Below are positions 8,887 to 18,125 of a DNA stretch of 64,000 bases, one piece after another. The notes under the pieces are model-generated. The model ran no database searches, was not told the origin of the DNA, and saw only the letters and a list, made by a program, of their open reading frames with translations. Numbering within the stretch: the first letter of the stretch is position 1; each line of letters starts with the position of its first letter. The DNA is from Alphaproteobacteria bacterium UBA1301 (GTDB lineage Bacteria; Pseudomonadota; Alphaproteobacteria; Micropepsales; Micropepsaceae). The stretch is taken from the NCBI GenBank assembly GCA_002307725.1, contig DBUB01000002.1, positions 1 to 64,000 on the forward strand, in the 5' to 3' direction. The position numbers and the translations under genes were made by a program.

Positions 8887-11685
8887 TCAATCGAAGCGGA
8901 AGCGAGCGCTGAACTGAATGGTACGCGCCGCCAGGCGATCGCTCGCCTTCAGATACTTCGATTTGGACCAATACGAAGTGTCCTTTTCCTCAAGCAGATT
9001 GGCGCCTTCGACGCTCAAGGTGAGCCATTTGTACGGCGTGTAGTTGACCGCCATATCGAGACGCGAAGTCGGGTCCATCCACGGCGACAGGCCCGGATAA
9101 TTGGTGAAAATCGAGGTCCGATACCGGTCGCGGAAGTTATACGACAACCGCGTGCTGAACTCCGGCGTATCGTAATAGAGCTCCAGATTGTAGGTATAGC
9201 GGGACGTACCCTCCGCGGCATAGATATCGCCAGCGGCGCTCAGTGCTGCCCGCTCCTCCTGGGAATAGGGATACTCGATCTTATACGAGGTCATCAGCGT
9301 GGCATTCGCTTTGGCGCCGAAGTTAGACCAGAAGCCCGGCAGGAAATCGAAGAAGCTCTGTGCGGTGAACTCAAAACCTTCGAAGGTGCCGGGGTTGGCA
9401 TTGCGGTACATGTACTTCTTATAGCCGGTGTAGTCTCCCGACGTGATCGTCTGAGAGTCGTAGTAAAGCCAGCCGTGCGGCTTCTTCAGGAAATAGCCGA
9501 CCGACAACTGGCCCGCTTTACCGAAGAAGTATTCCAGCGTGGCATCGTAATTGTGCTCGCGCATCGGCTTGAGGTCCGGATTGCCGGCATAAATAGTCTG
9601 ACTGGCGGTCAGAATGGTCTGCGTCGCCCTCATTAGATAGAATTCCGGGCGCTGGATCTGATAGTGGTACGATAAGCGCATCTGCAGCTTGTCGGTGAAA
9701 TGTATGGTCGCATTCCCGTTCGGCAACACGTCGGTGTAGTCTTGTTTGGAAGTCTCCGCCGAGACGGTCTCGTTCCAAGACGTATCGTAAAGGTACTGCG
9801 TGCTGGTCGAATCGCCCCAGGTGTTGACGACGCGCGCACCGACCTGACCATCGACAGGGAAGTAAAGATTCGCCGCCCAGTTTGCCAGTGCATAACCGGC
9901 AAAAGTGTATTCGTGCGAAAGGTAACTTTCGGACAGATCGACATTTGACGGCTCGGCTGTGGACCAATCATATCGTGAGGTGTTGGTGTAACCGGTACCC
10001 GCGGAGTTTCTCGCCAGGATGAACGAGCGTATGTCCGCTTCGTTGTCCGTGAGACATTTGGAGGAAAGGCGATACCACGTTGGGGCGGACGTCATATCCA
10101 TATTGACCTTCTCTGTCGCATTGGCGCAGGGAAAGGAGGAACCGGACAGCGGCATGCCCTTATTGACCCAAGAGGAAGACGAATCCGGCCAGAACCAAGC
10201 ATCGCGGTAGCCGTAATTACGAGTCTGATGCCGATCCGTGTAACGGGTACCGACCTTCACATCGCGCAGGAACCAATCGTTGCCGACGGTATAGGTAGCA
10301 TCGAGGTTGCCGTTAACTTCCTGTGAGTGCGACACCAATCTCTCGTCGTGGTATTGATAGAGATCGTAATCGCTGACGTCATTCAGATCGACGTTGTCGT
10401 ATGTCACGTACGCATTGCCGTCTGCCTTATCCGACGCGAAATCGAAGCTTCCCGAGTTCGAATCATTGAAGCGGAAGACGGTATAAATTCCGTGATATTT
10501 ATAGCCGCTCCAATTGTATTGGGCACCACCGTTAACCTGCCAATTGCCGTGATGCCAATGCATCTCAAAATTGGTGTTGAAGTTGTCTTCATTATAAACT
10601 TCGTAGTAGGAGTCGGGACCATTCGGAGACGCTACGCCCACGCTCGTGTAGTTGTAGGATTTGGCAATGTCGTAATTGCCGGTGTTGTCCATCATGGTGA
10701 CGTCGGAAATCTGGTAGGCGGTATCAAGGCCCGTCAGTGCCACCAAACGGTCGCGATGAAGCTTGTTACGGCTCGAAAAATACGTTCCTTCAAAGACGAA
10801 ATCCAAGTCATCGTTGGCACGCCACTGGGTCGAGAAGTTGAGCGACGGCCGTGTGTTCACGCCCTGCTCCATGCCGTAATAAATTTTGTAAGGCGACATG
10901 GGGCCGTAGCCGTCGTTGAGCGCCTGCTGCGACGAGGACAAATGGCTCCAAGCATAGTTAGACTGGGAGCCGTCATTGGCGTTCCAGTAATAGCTGACGG
11001 GCGCCAGTGTTTCGTTGGTAAAGTAGTTTTCGTTGTAGCTGTTCTGCGTGTAGGACATGTTGAGCAGGAAGCCCATCTCGCCGATGCCGGTTTGAAACCG
11101 ATCCGTGAGCAGCAAACTCGAATAGGGGCTCCAGGTGTCGCCGATACTGGCGTTGACCGCGCGCAAACTGCCAGCGATGGTCCAGCCTTCCGGCAGATCG
11201 AGCGGACGGCGCAAATCAACATTGACGACGCCGGCGATGCCGCCTTCCACCTGATCGGCGGAGCGTGTCTTGTAGACGGTAACCGATTTCAGAAGTTCGG
11301 CCGGGATGCTGGAAAGGTCCATCGCGCGCGACTCGCCTGAACTGGCCGCATTGCCGTTCAGCGTCGTCCCGACATCTCCCATGCCACGAATGGACAACCC
11401 GTCGCCTTCACCATGAGAACGCGTAATCTGTACGCCAGTGACGCGCGCAAGCGCTTCAATCACGTTGTTGTCGGGCAGCTTGCCGACGTCTTCGGCCGTG
11501 ATCACGTCGACAACTTGCTTGGAATCTCGCTTGATGGCAGCCGATTTTTCCATGCTGCCGCGGATGCCGGTGACAACGATCGTTTCAATCGTATCCGGCG
11601 ATGCAACGTCTTGAGCCCATGCCGGGCCAGCGGCGGCGGCAACCAGACTGCTGGCCGCTAACAACATTTTTTTAACTTGCAACAC
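8887..11685 (-). CDS. TonB-dependent outer-membrane receptor of the glycan locus
   Basis: A 932-residue receptor with a signal peptide (cleavage near PAWAQD, residue 25). The plug domain has the usual features: a TonB-box-like segment, ETIVVTGIRGS, then KQVVDVITAEDVGKLPDNNVIEALARVTGVQI. The rest is a long aromatic-rich beta-barrel ending in SARFRFD, with a terminal aromatic residue. The IRGSMEKSAAIKRDS/DVGKLPDNN pattern is typical of the large receptors that import plant glycan fragments in Caulobacter, Xanthomonas and Sphingomonas relatives. The GTG start has GGGGAG upstream, and an ATG six codons in is an alternative. An operator-like palindrome lies about 70 bases upstream. It probably imports arabinosylated oligosaccharides or glycopeptides released by the neighbouring enzymes. 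Confidence 0.93.
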   Translation of the reverse strand: MLQVKKMLLAASSLVAAAAGPAWAQDVASPDTIETIVVTGIRGSMEKSAAIKRDSKQVVDVITAEDVGKLPDNNVIEALARVTGVQITRSHGEGDGLSIRGMGDVGTTLNGNAASSGESRAMDLSSIPAELLKSVTVYKTRSADQVEGGIAGVVNVDLRRPLDLPEGWTIAGSLRAVNASIGDTWSPYSSLLLTDRFQTGIGEMGFLLNMSYTQNSYNENYFTNETLAPVSYYWNANDGSQSNYAWSHLSSSQQALNDGYGPMSPYKIYYGMEQGVNTRPSLNFSTQWRANDDLDFVFEGTYFSSRNKLHRDRLVALTGLDTAYQISDVTMMDNTGNYDIAKSYNYTSVGVASPNGPDSYYEVYNEDNFNTNFEMHWHHGNWQVNGGAQYNWSGYKYHGIYTVFRFNDSNSGSFDFASDKADGNAYVTYDNVDLNDVSDYDLYQYHDERLVSHSQEVNGNLDATYTVGNDWFLRDVKVGTRYTDRHQTRNYGYRDAWFWPDSSSSWVNKGMPLSGSSFPCANATEKVNMDMTSAPTWYRLSSKCLTDNEADIRSFILARNSAGTGYTNTSRYDWSTAEPSNVDLSESYLSHEYTFAGYALANWAANLYFPVDGQVGARVVNTWGDSTSTQYLYDTSWNETVSAETSKQDYTDVLPNGNATIHFTDKLQMRLSYHYQIQRPEFYLMRATQTILTASQTIYAGNPDLKPMREHNYDATLEYFFGKAGQLSVGYFLKKPHGWLYYDSQTITSGDYTGYKKYMYRNANPGTFEGFEFTAQSFFDFLPGFWSNFGAKANATLMTSYKIEYPYSQEERAALSAAGDIYAAEGTSRYTYNLELYYDTPEFSTRLSYNFRDRYRTSIFTNYPGLSPWMDPTSRLDMAVNYTPYKWLTLSVEGANLLEEKDTSYWSKSKYLKASDRLAARTIQFSARFRFD

Positions 11686-11754
11686 GACACGAATCTCCCC
11701 GTTCTTTTATCAGACAAATGAGGCCACGCCGTCACGAGGGTGTCAACATCTTTT

Positions 11755-11770
11755 ATATAGTATACGATAT
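11755..11770. promoter_or_regulatory. Putative GntR operator A (receptor operon)
   Basis: ATATAGTATACGATAT contains the palindromic core GTATAC with AT-rich flanks, about 70 bases upstream of the receptor start. The same core recurs at 14114, 18053 and 19655. It fits the known AT-n-GTATAC-n-AT style of FadR/UxuR-type GntR operators. Confidence 0.65.
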
Positions 11771-12003
11771 TCTGACACCATTCGACCCCGAGGTGTTGCT
11801 TGCGGAACACGGCATTTTTGATGGAGTCACACCTTAAGCGCGTGCGCGCCCGCAGTTCACGTTGCATGAAAGCTCTGCGGAATGGGCTGTTCTGCATGTT
11901 GACGCCTTGCCCACGATGATGCGAATCATCGCCACTCAGGACAGAAAAGCCACCGCGCAGGGTATCGTGCCCACCTCAAAACAGTCCCACTGGTTCGCGA
12001 GGA

Positions 12004-12019
12004 ATATATACTGTATATT
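12004..12019. promoter_or_regulatory. Putative GntR operator B (regulator gene)
   Basis: ATATATACTGTATATT includes the odd-centred palindrome TATAC-T-GTATA, about 120 bases upstream of the regulator start. It is related to, but not identical with, the GTATAC-core sites and shares TATACTGTAT with the site at 19655. A site for autoregulation is a reasonable inference. Confidence 0.45.
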
Positions 12020-12138
12020 GTGTATTGAGCATTTGGACACAAAGAGTCGGTGAATTCCGAACATAGGACAGTTGCTGCCAATGTCCTTCGAATTGTTCCA
12101 TATCGGAATACGACAAGCCGTCAGCCTCAGAGGATAGA

Positions 12139-12795
12139 ATGACAATCCTTATCAAGGCACTTTCGGAACAGATCTATAACGAAATTCGCCAACGCCTCCT
12201 CTCCGGCGAACTCCCGGTCAACAGTGCAATTCGTCAGGACGCGTTGGCCAAGGAACTCGGGGTGAGCAAAATTCCCTTGCGCGAGGCGTTTGGCCGCCTG
12301 GAACGCGATGGCCTTTTGATCTCGATCACCAATCGCGGCTTTTTCGTTCCGCCGATGTCGGCCGACGAGGCTGAAGAAGTCTATGCGCTGCGTTTGAAAG
12401 TCGAGCCGGATGCCGTTGCGCGTGCGTCCAAGCTGGCGAGCCAGGAAGATCGCCGACAGGCGCTCGAAGCGTTTCTAGCTATGGACAAAGTCGATTTGCG
12501 GGATTGCGTCGCATCGGGTGAAATTCACCGCGCGTTTCATATGGCGCTGGTGCACCCATCCCGGAACAGGATCACAATTCAGTTTGTCGAGCGGTTGCAT
12601 GCCGTTGCCGAACGCTATGTGAACAAACACCTGGAGCCGACCGGACGGTCCAAGCGCGCCAGACGCGAGCATATGGAGATGCTCGACGCCTGGAGCGAAG
12701 GGCGCAGCAAGGTCGTCCGGACGATGATGCACGACCACATCAGTTCGACGCTCACAGATCTCCGCGAACAGTTCAAGATCGAGAAGGCCACTTAA
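12139..12795 (+). CDS. GntR-family (FCD domain) transcriptional regulator
   Basis: A 218-residue regulator. Residues 1-75 form a GntR winged helix-turn-helix (IYNEIRQRLLSGELPVNSAI, then LAKELGVSKIPLREAFGRLERDGLL). Residues about 80-210 form the all-helical FCD effector domain with its conserved Asp/His/Arg pattern (ALRLKVEPDAV, HRAFHMALV, HMEMLDAW). The FCD subfamily usually senses sugar acids, amino acids or related metabolites. The start codon has GAGGA seven bases upstream. It is divergent from the receptor operon and faces the MFS gene. The AT-rich palindromes before each unit from 11.7 to 20.4 kb are its probable targets. Most are close to start codons, which suggests repression relieved by a breakdown product of the substrate. 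Confidence 0.92.
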   Translation: MTILIKALSEQIYNEIRQRLLSGELPVNSAIRQDALAKELGVSKIPLREAFGRLERDGLLISITNRGFFVPPMSADEAEEVYALRLKVEPDAVARASKLASQEDRRQALEAFLAMDKVDLRDCVASGEIHRAFHMALVHPSRNRITIQFVERLHAVAERYVNKHLEPTGRSKRARREHMEMLDAWSEGRSKVVRTMMHDHISSTLTDLREQFKIEKAT

Positions 12796-12864
12796 AAAAA
12801 CACGTGTGCTGGCGGAGGATGTGGTTGTACGGCGGCTCTACGAAGGCCACGCATTTGCGCACCG

Positions 12865-14088
12865 TTATGTGATGCGTACGGCGGTCTCCTCGCTCCGATG
12901 AAGATAGACGGTTGTGAGCAAACCTAATGCCATGGTCGCAGCGAGCAACGCAAAGAAGCCGTCTGATCCAAATGCCGACATAATCCAACCGCAAACCGCC
13001 GGACCAAGAAGCGATCCCATTCCGAACAGGAGTACCAATCCGGCTGCTGCTGCGATGCGCGCACTTTGCGAAATGCTGTCGTTCACATGGGCCGCTGCCA
13101 CAGCATAAATCGGGAAGACACAGGCCCCTTCGAGCGCCGCAGCCGCCAGGATGGCGGCTGAACTATGCGCCGACACACCAAACAAACCGGCGAGGCAACC
13201 AACACCAAACAACAATTCGATCACCCCCCGACGGCCAACTTTGTCCGAGAGCCAGCCGATGGGCAACTGCAGCATGCCGCCCGCAGCCATCGCCAACCCC
13301 ATGAACAGCCCGACGCCCGAAACATCAAAGCCAACACGTTTTGCGTAAACCGGGCCAAAGCTAAATAGAATCGCCCACGAAAGGCCCGAAAATACGGTCG
13401 CAAACGCACCAAGCGGAGCGTGGTGGAAAAGCTTACTGAGTTTGAGTGGCCGCGGGGGAACTTCGGGTGGACGGAAATCGCGCGCCGCAAGAATAGGGAC
13501 GGCGGCAATCGCGAACAGCACAGCCGCCAATGCGAATGGCCCGTAATTTTTGGCACCGCATAAGTTGAGAAGACCCTGGGCAAAGGTCATTCCCGCGATT
13601 TGCACAAACATATAGAGTCCGAAAACCCGGCCACGGAGCACGTTCGTGACGCCACCCTGAATCCAACTTTCGATTGCGACATAGCAAAGCGAAAGAGCAA
13701 ATCCCGAGACAACTCGAAAGCCTATCCAGGCCGGCACGGTAAGAACGAGCGGCTGGATAGCAATGACGCCGGCCGCCAGCAGGACACAAAGGATGATGGA
13801 ACTTGCGTGACCGATCCGGCTGATGATGGCGTGACCGAGCAGCGGACCGATGCAATAGCCAGCATAATAAGATGCCATCATCAGGCCAACCATGCCTGAT
13901 GAAAAGGCCGTATCGGCTCGCAGGCCGATAATGTCGGTCTGCAGGCCGTTACCTGCCTGGATAAACAGTGTGCACGTTATGACTGCCCAAACGGTCGCGA
14001 TTACAGTCCGCAAATTTTTCACCACACAATCACGATCACCGTTCAATACGCTGTCGATGAAACGACCCGGAAAGCCCCCAGGAATCAC
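12865..14088 (-). CDS. MFS transporter (YcaD-like)
   Basis: A major facilitator of about 400 residues with 12 predicted hydrophobic segments. The N-terminal half has the pattern YYAGYCIGPLLGHAIISRIGH and FRVVSGFALSLCYVAIESW, followed by RGRVFGLYM, which resembles the YcaD-like group. Substrates of that group are poorly known. The 5' end is uncertain: a GTG at 14088 gives 407 residues with a hydrophilic leader, and a tandem GTG about 21 codons further in would begin VVKNLRTV just before the first membrane helix. An operator-like site lies 20 bases upstream of 14088. By position it should carry the monosaccharide, or a small glycoside or peptide product, across the inner membrane. Confidence 0.85.
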   Translation of the reverse strand: MIPGGFPGRFIDSVLNGDRDCVVKNLRTVIATVWAVITCTLFIQAGNGLQTDIIGLRADTAFSSGMVGLMMASYYAGYCIGPLLGHAIISRIGHASSIILCVLLAAGVIAIQPLVLTVPAWIGFRVVSGFALSLCYVAIESWIQGGVTNVLRGRVFGLYMFVQIAGMTFAQGLLNLCGAKNYGPFALAAVLFAIAAVPILAARDFRPPEVPPRPLKLSKLFHHAPLGAFATVFSGLSWAILFSFGPVYAKRVGFDVSGVGLFMGLAMAAGGMLQLPIGWLSDKVGRRGVIELLFGVGCLAGLFGVSAHSSAAILAAAALEGACVFPIYAVAAAHVNDSISQSARIAAAAGLVLLFGMGSLLGPAVCGWIMSAFGSDGFFALLAATMALGLLTTVYLHRSEETAVRIT

Positions 14089-14107
14089 TACGGTCGGCTG
14101 ATATAAG

Positions 14108-14123
14108 TATATAGTATACTAAT
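14108..14123. promoter_or_regulatory. Putative GntR operator C (MFS gene)
   Basis: TATATAGTATACTAAT holds the GTATAC core at 14114-14119, 20 bases before the GTG start of the transporter. This is a position where a bound repressor would block transcription or initiation. Confidence 0.65.
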
Positions 14124-14227
14124 GGTAGCGCAATCAAATCTGGCGGACAACACTTCGCGCCGCAGCCTCCGGCTCATAGCATGCCAGAAACACGCAAAAA
14201 GCGACCCTGGCACCCCGTCGGAGAGCA

Positions 14228-15151
14228 TCATTCGCAGGCCCGGCGCGGGTCGAACGGCTTAACGTTCATGCGGGCAGGATGCATATAGAACGCGTCCGCC
14301 AGAATGTGGTGATCGGAACGGTAAACCTTTGCCATCAGATCATAGAGCTCGGGATCGTGAGCCTTGAAATCTTCGGCCGTTGCGACCGTCAGGTTACCGC
14401 GCCGGTACGCGAAATTTGAATTGAACCAGAACTGCGTGCCTTCCGCCCAGTACTCCTCGAGAGTCACATCCATATAGGCGCACTGCCAAAGCCCCTTCTT
14501 TCTGGCATGCAGGAAGGACCGTTTCACACGGGCCACCAAGCCGGGGTCGACGGTACGCAGCGTGTCGAAGATGCTATGTGAGAACTCGTGGACCAGGATA
14601 TTCTCGCCGTAGTAGCGCGTTCCCGGTATTCCCATCACATTTTCGGTCGCCCCCGTCGTGTACAGACCGCCCATGCCACGCGCCCGCTGAGCCCAATAGT
14701 CTCGATCGGTCATCTTGCCGATCGCATTTGCGTAATTCTGCCGCTCGAAAGGTGTCAAGCGGGGGTCATCGATCGTCGGCTTCTTCCAGTCTCGCTGCTC
14801 CGGTATGTCGGTGGTTGTCTCATCGATCGCCATGACACCAACCCGAGCGCCGGACCGGACCATCGCATGACGAACATCGGCCCGCTCGGACAACATGTAG
14901 AGGACGATGTCGCGGGCGAGGAGAACCGCTGTATCGGGAACCTTGGCGGACGCGATGACAGGAATGCCGTCGGCATCAGCGTACTTGGCATAGAACGGGT
15001 CAAGTTTAAGCGCCGCCGGTGGCCGGCGGATAACGAAACTATCAAAGGCCGGAATTTCCGGCTTCGGTCCCTGCGCCGGTACATCGCAGAATGCTGAAGG
15101 CGCGAAACCAAACAAGCCGGCCAACAGAACGGCGGCGGAGATGTTTTTCAT
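14228..15151 (-). CDS. Exported gluzincin-like putative metalloprotein
   Basis: A 307-residue protein with a signal peptide (MKNISAAVLLAGLFGFAPSAFC). It carries ILVHEFSHSIF (HExxH, about residue 186) followed some 45 residues later by EEYWAEGTQFWF. That Glu would be the third zinc ligand of a gluzincin-type site. There is also a conserved-looking YWAQRARGMGGLY segment. I do not recognise a named family. The gene is 21 bases downstream of the second DUF1680 gene and almost certainly shares its transcript, so it probably acts on the same substrate. Peptide-bond cleavage near glycosylated residues is one possibility. It could also be a non-catalytic relative. Confidence 0.75.
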   Translation of the reverse strand: MKNISAAVLLAGLFGFAPSAFCDVPAQGPKPEIPAFDSFVIRRPPAALKLDPFYAKYADADGIPVIASAKVPDTAVLLARDIVLYMLSERADVRHAMVRSGARVGVMAIDETTTDIPEQRDWKKPTIDDPRLTPFERQNYANAIGKMTDRDYWAQRARGMGGLYTTGATENVMGIPGTRYYGENILVHEFSHSIFDTLRTVDPGLVARVKRSFLHARKKGLWQCAYMDVTLEEYWAEGTQFWFNSNFAYRRGNLTVATAEDFKAHDPELYDLMAKVYRSDHHILADAFYMHPARMNVKPFDPRRACE

Positions 15152-15172
15152 ACGGTCAATAGCCTTCGCGCG

Positions 15173-18022
15173 TTATGCCTTGATCCACACTTGCGACCGC
15201 AATCGCCACGGGTCGCCCGGATGATCCGCAACTGGCGCAGCCCCGTCCTTGGCGCCTGGTGCATAGTCGACAGCGGAACCGCCGGGTGACAATTTGATCG
15301 GCAGTCCGGTCCGGTTCATACGGGCGTAATAAGGGATCGCCGTCATCTTCGATCCGTTTTCCCACATTCCTGTGAGAGCGACGACGCCATCGAGCAAATC
15401 CGGACGCCACTGCGGGGCGATGGGATCGCTGCCCAAAGTCAGTTCGATGTCGGGTTGATCGGCAGTTTCGACGCTGTACACAAGCGGGCCATACCCCAGC
15501 GCAACACGTCCGCGGTTGGCGACGACCTTTTCGTCCGAGGTGATCCGCTGCGGCTGCATCGGAAGTTCGATCTCGATCGTGTCGCCCGCTTTCCACGCGC
15601 GGCTGATCTTGACATAGCCCTTCTCGACAGCCGGTGTCATCGCAATACCATTGACCTTGAGACTGCGATAACCACTCATCGGCGGAACGGCGTTGTAAAG
15701 TTTGCTCGTCTTGCGGTCAGGAATGCGCACATAGACAGAGAACGATGTGGGAGTCTTAGGATTGACCGTGATGGAGACTGCGCCGTTCCACGGATAGTCC
15801 GTCTTTTGGACCATTTCGACGTCCGTGCCAGCGACTTTCTCGACGAGGATTTTGCTGCCGATGAAGAGGTTGACGTAAAGCCCGAAGTGGTCCTTCGCGT
15901 AGGTCCAGGTCGGTAGCATGAGCAGGGTACGGGGAATATTCGCGACACAGCATGGGCAGACATGCCACAGCGCCCGCTCGGTGTTCACCAGCGGATTGGT
16001 GTAACAAAAAGTATGTCCGTCCAGGTCGATGCTTCCCAGCAGCGCATTGTAGAGCGTCTGCTCGTAGAGATCGGCGTACTTGGCATCGTGATAAGCCAAG
16101 TTCATTTTGTACTGGAAGAAAATCAGACCGCAGCTCGAACAGGATTCGCAGTAGGCCGAGTGGGGAAGCGAATAGTCAGGACCGAATCCTTCTGCGGTTT
16201 CCCCGCTGCCGACACCGCCGGTAACGTAGTACTTTCGGTTCACCATGTTGTCCCACAGCGACATCACCGCACTTTGGTAATCGGTATTGCCAGTCTCCGC
16301 GGCGATATCGGCCATACCTGAGTAGAAGTACACGGCGCGGACGGCATGCCCGACCGCTTCGTATTGTTCGGTTGGCGGCAGATGGCTTTGGTCGTACTGC
16401 TCGCCGCCTCTGCGGGACTCCAACAGGAACTGGGCCAGTCGGATATAGGCGTCGCCGCGCCCTTTGCCCTCCATATCGTTGACGAAGCGGCCGAAGCGCA
16501 CCAGCGCTTGCTCCATTTCTTGATGGCCGTCGAACCACGCCTTCTTGCCCGGACCGATGTTCACGACCCAACAATCCGCCAGCTTTTTGGCGGCGTTGTA
16601 GAGGCGAAGGTCTTTTCCTTCCGTCAAGGTGTAGTGATTGATGGCCGATTCAATGAAATAGCCGGCGATGTAACCCTCATGCGCCCACCGATGTGATGGT
16701 GACCACCGCTCCGGCCATTCGTTCTTGGGCGCCAACGTCTTGGCAGTCTGCAAATAGCCGTCGGGCTCTTGGGCGGCCAGGATGATCGGTATCCACCGCT
16801 CCAGTGTGTGCCGCATCTTCGCCTGCGCCGCAGCGATTTCCGCATCGCCGTTCGCATCGACCATCAAGGCGATGCACATGGCTTCCACGGATTCGAGTAC
16901 CCATGCGTTGGAGAAGACGTAACCGCGATGCGGCCCGTGCGGTTCGCCGCGATTGGCCTTGCCGGCTTCGATGAAATTGTCGATGCCGCCTTCGCCAACC
17001 TTGAGATCCGTTCGCTCGCAGTAGGCGATGACGTGCGGCAACCAGTTGACGATCAGTGCCTTGGCGCGTGCATTCCACAGCGGGTTATCGATCGCGAAGT
17101 GCTTGGTGTACACCACGTCAAGGCGGTGCGCCGGCGGCGGCGCGACAGCCTGAACCGCCAGATGGGAACTCGCCGATAGGCCATCCTGTTGGGCGTCGAT
17201 CTCCAATACGTAATCGCCCGGGGTCGAAAAATTTGCGGTCGTCTCGACCGACGAATTGGACGCAAAGCTAACGGTTCCGGGACCGCTGACCATGCGCCAT
17301 CTGGCATTGGACGGATTGGTCTCCACGAGGCGGCTGACAGTCCCCCGCAGATACGTTTTCCCACCGACGACGACCGAGCGGTCGATACCTGCCGCGACCA
17401 CGGGGGCGAAAGCCGGGATCGTGCCAACGCTCCAAACCTGCCACTCCAAAATACCCGTCGACAACTTCCCATCAGACACGATTTCGAGGCGCAGCTTGTC
17501 CGTGGTCACCGCCGCAAAGGTCACCTCGTTGAAGCGATCCTTTTCGACACGGAGCTCTTTGACCCGCCGCACGGGAACAAAGGCATGACCGTCCCAATAG
17601 AGCAGCCTGTAGCGGTCGGGTAAGCCGACACCTTGACCATCCACCCACCAGTAAACGGCGATATGGTCGGTTGTGACCGGAACACTCCAATCATACTGAA
17701 CCCACTCCGTATCCGTCTTCGGCCAATTGCCGTACCTGCCTTTTTCCGCATCCGCAGAATCGTGCGGGGAAAACCCGTCGTTCAAGGCTTCGAGAATGGT
17801 GTCGCCCGAGTGGAAGGACGCGGATGCTTTCGCCACCTTGGCCAGATTGACGCTTCCTCCGTTGAGAACAGCGCCATGAGCGGCCATCAATCCGGCAAGA
17901 CCTGCTGCAAGTGTCGATCCGGCTGCTCCAATCAGAAACCCTCGCCGGCCGACCGGATGCACGCATGCGCAGGGCATATCGGGGAATCCGCTGTGTGATG
18001 GAGTGCGAGAGTCAGAGCGCAT
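15173..18022 (-). CDS. GH127-type beta-L-arabinofuranosidase with N-terminal discoidin-like domain, Tat-exported
   Basis: About 950 residues. A Tat signal (HPVGRRGFLIGAAG) is followed by an F5/8-type C (discoidin-like) carbohydrate-binding region (roughly residues 60-200, with TEWVQYDWSVPVTTDHIAVY), an Ig-like segment and then the DUF1680/GH127 domain. The catalytic set is present: Glu-x-Cys in YCESC (about residues 622-626) and Cys-Cys in CPCCVAN (about 688-692). The tail has the usual beta-sandwich with GYGPLVYSVE. I start it at the ATG at 18022. A TTG at 18037 and an ATG at 17977, nearer the Tat motif, are alternatives. An operator-like site lies immediately upstream. It is followed by the gluzincin-like gene. 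It differs in architecture from the DUF1680 enzyme at 4.1-6.5 kb, so the two probably attack different linkages. Confidence 0.88.
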   Translation of the reverse strand: MRSDSRTPSHSGFPDMPCACVHPVGRRGFLIGAAGSTLAAGLAGLMAAHGAVLNGGSVNLAKVAKASASFHSGDTILEALNDGFSPHDSADAEKGRYGNWPKTDTEWVQYDWSVPVTTDHIAVYWWVDGQGVGLPDRYRLLYWDGHAFVPVRRVKELRVEKDRFNEVTFAAVTTDKLRLEIVSDGKLSTGILEWQVWSVGTIPAFAPVVAAGIDRSVVVGGKTYLRGTVSRLVETNPSNARWRMVSGPGTVSFASNSSVETTANFSTPGDYVLEIDAQQDGLSASSHLAVQAVAPPPAHRLDVVYTKHFAIDNPLWNARAKALIVNWLPHVIAYCERTDLKVGEGGIDNFIEAGKANRGEPHGPHRGYVFSNAWVLESVEAMCIALMVDANGDAEIAAAQAKMRHTLERWIPIILAAQEPDGYLQTAKTLAPKNEWPERWSPSHRWAHEGYIAGYFIESAINHYTLTEGKDLRLYNAAKKLADCWVVNIGPGKKAWFDGHQEMEQALVRFGRFVNDMEGKGRGDAYIRLAQFLLESRRGGEQYDQSHLPPTEQYEAVGHAVRAVYFYSGMADIAAETGNTDYQSAVMSLWDNMVNRKYYVTGGVGSGETAEGFGPDYSLPHSAYCESCSSCGLIFFQYKMNLAYHDAKYADLYEQTLYNALLGSIDLDGHTFCYTNPLVNTERALWHVCPCCVANIPRTLLMLPTWTYAKDHFGLYVNLFIGSKILVEKVAGTDVEMVQKTDYPWNGAVSITVNPKTPTSFSVYVRIPDRKTSKLYNAVPPMSGYRSLKVNGIAMTPAVEKGYVKISRAWKAGDTIEIELPMQPQRITSDEKVVANRGRVALGYGPLVYSVETADQPDIELTLGSDPIAPQWRPDLLDGVVALTGMWENGSKMTAIPYYARMNRTGLPIKLSPGGSAVDYAPGAKDGAAPVADHPGDPWRLRSQVWIKA

Positions 18023-18048
18023 ATCTACAATCCACAATTGCTAACCGT

Positions 18049-18066
18049 ATTAGTATACTATATATT
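18049..18066. promoter_or_regulatory. Putative GntR operator D (GH127 unit)
   Basis: ATTAGTATACTATATATT contains the palindrome TAGTATACTA with core GTATAC at 18053-18058, some 30 bases before the GH127 start. Confidence 0.65.
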
Positions 18067-18125
18067 ATCAGACATATTCAAGCTGGCTGACCGCAAAATC
18101 TTGGCGCGCGAACCAGGTGTGTCGA

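Larger units (their letters stand above)
11686..12138. promoter_or_regulatory. Divergent control region between receptor operon and gntR-type gene
   Basis: A 453-base non-coding stretch between divergent genes. It is AT-richer than its surroundings and holds two palindromic AT-rich sites (11755-11770 and 12004-12019). I see no protein gene in it. It is presumably the promoter region for both the receptor operon and the regulator. Confidence 0.7.

Noticed and set aside
10327..11340. A 337-codon open frame opposite the first TonB receptor
   Set aside because: Composition is Val/Ile/Arg-rich without motifs and there is no ribosome site. The receptor reading is unambiguous.
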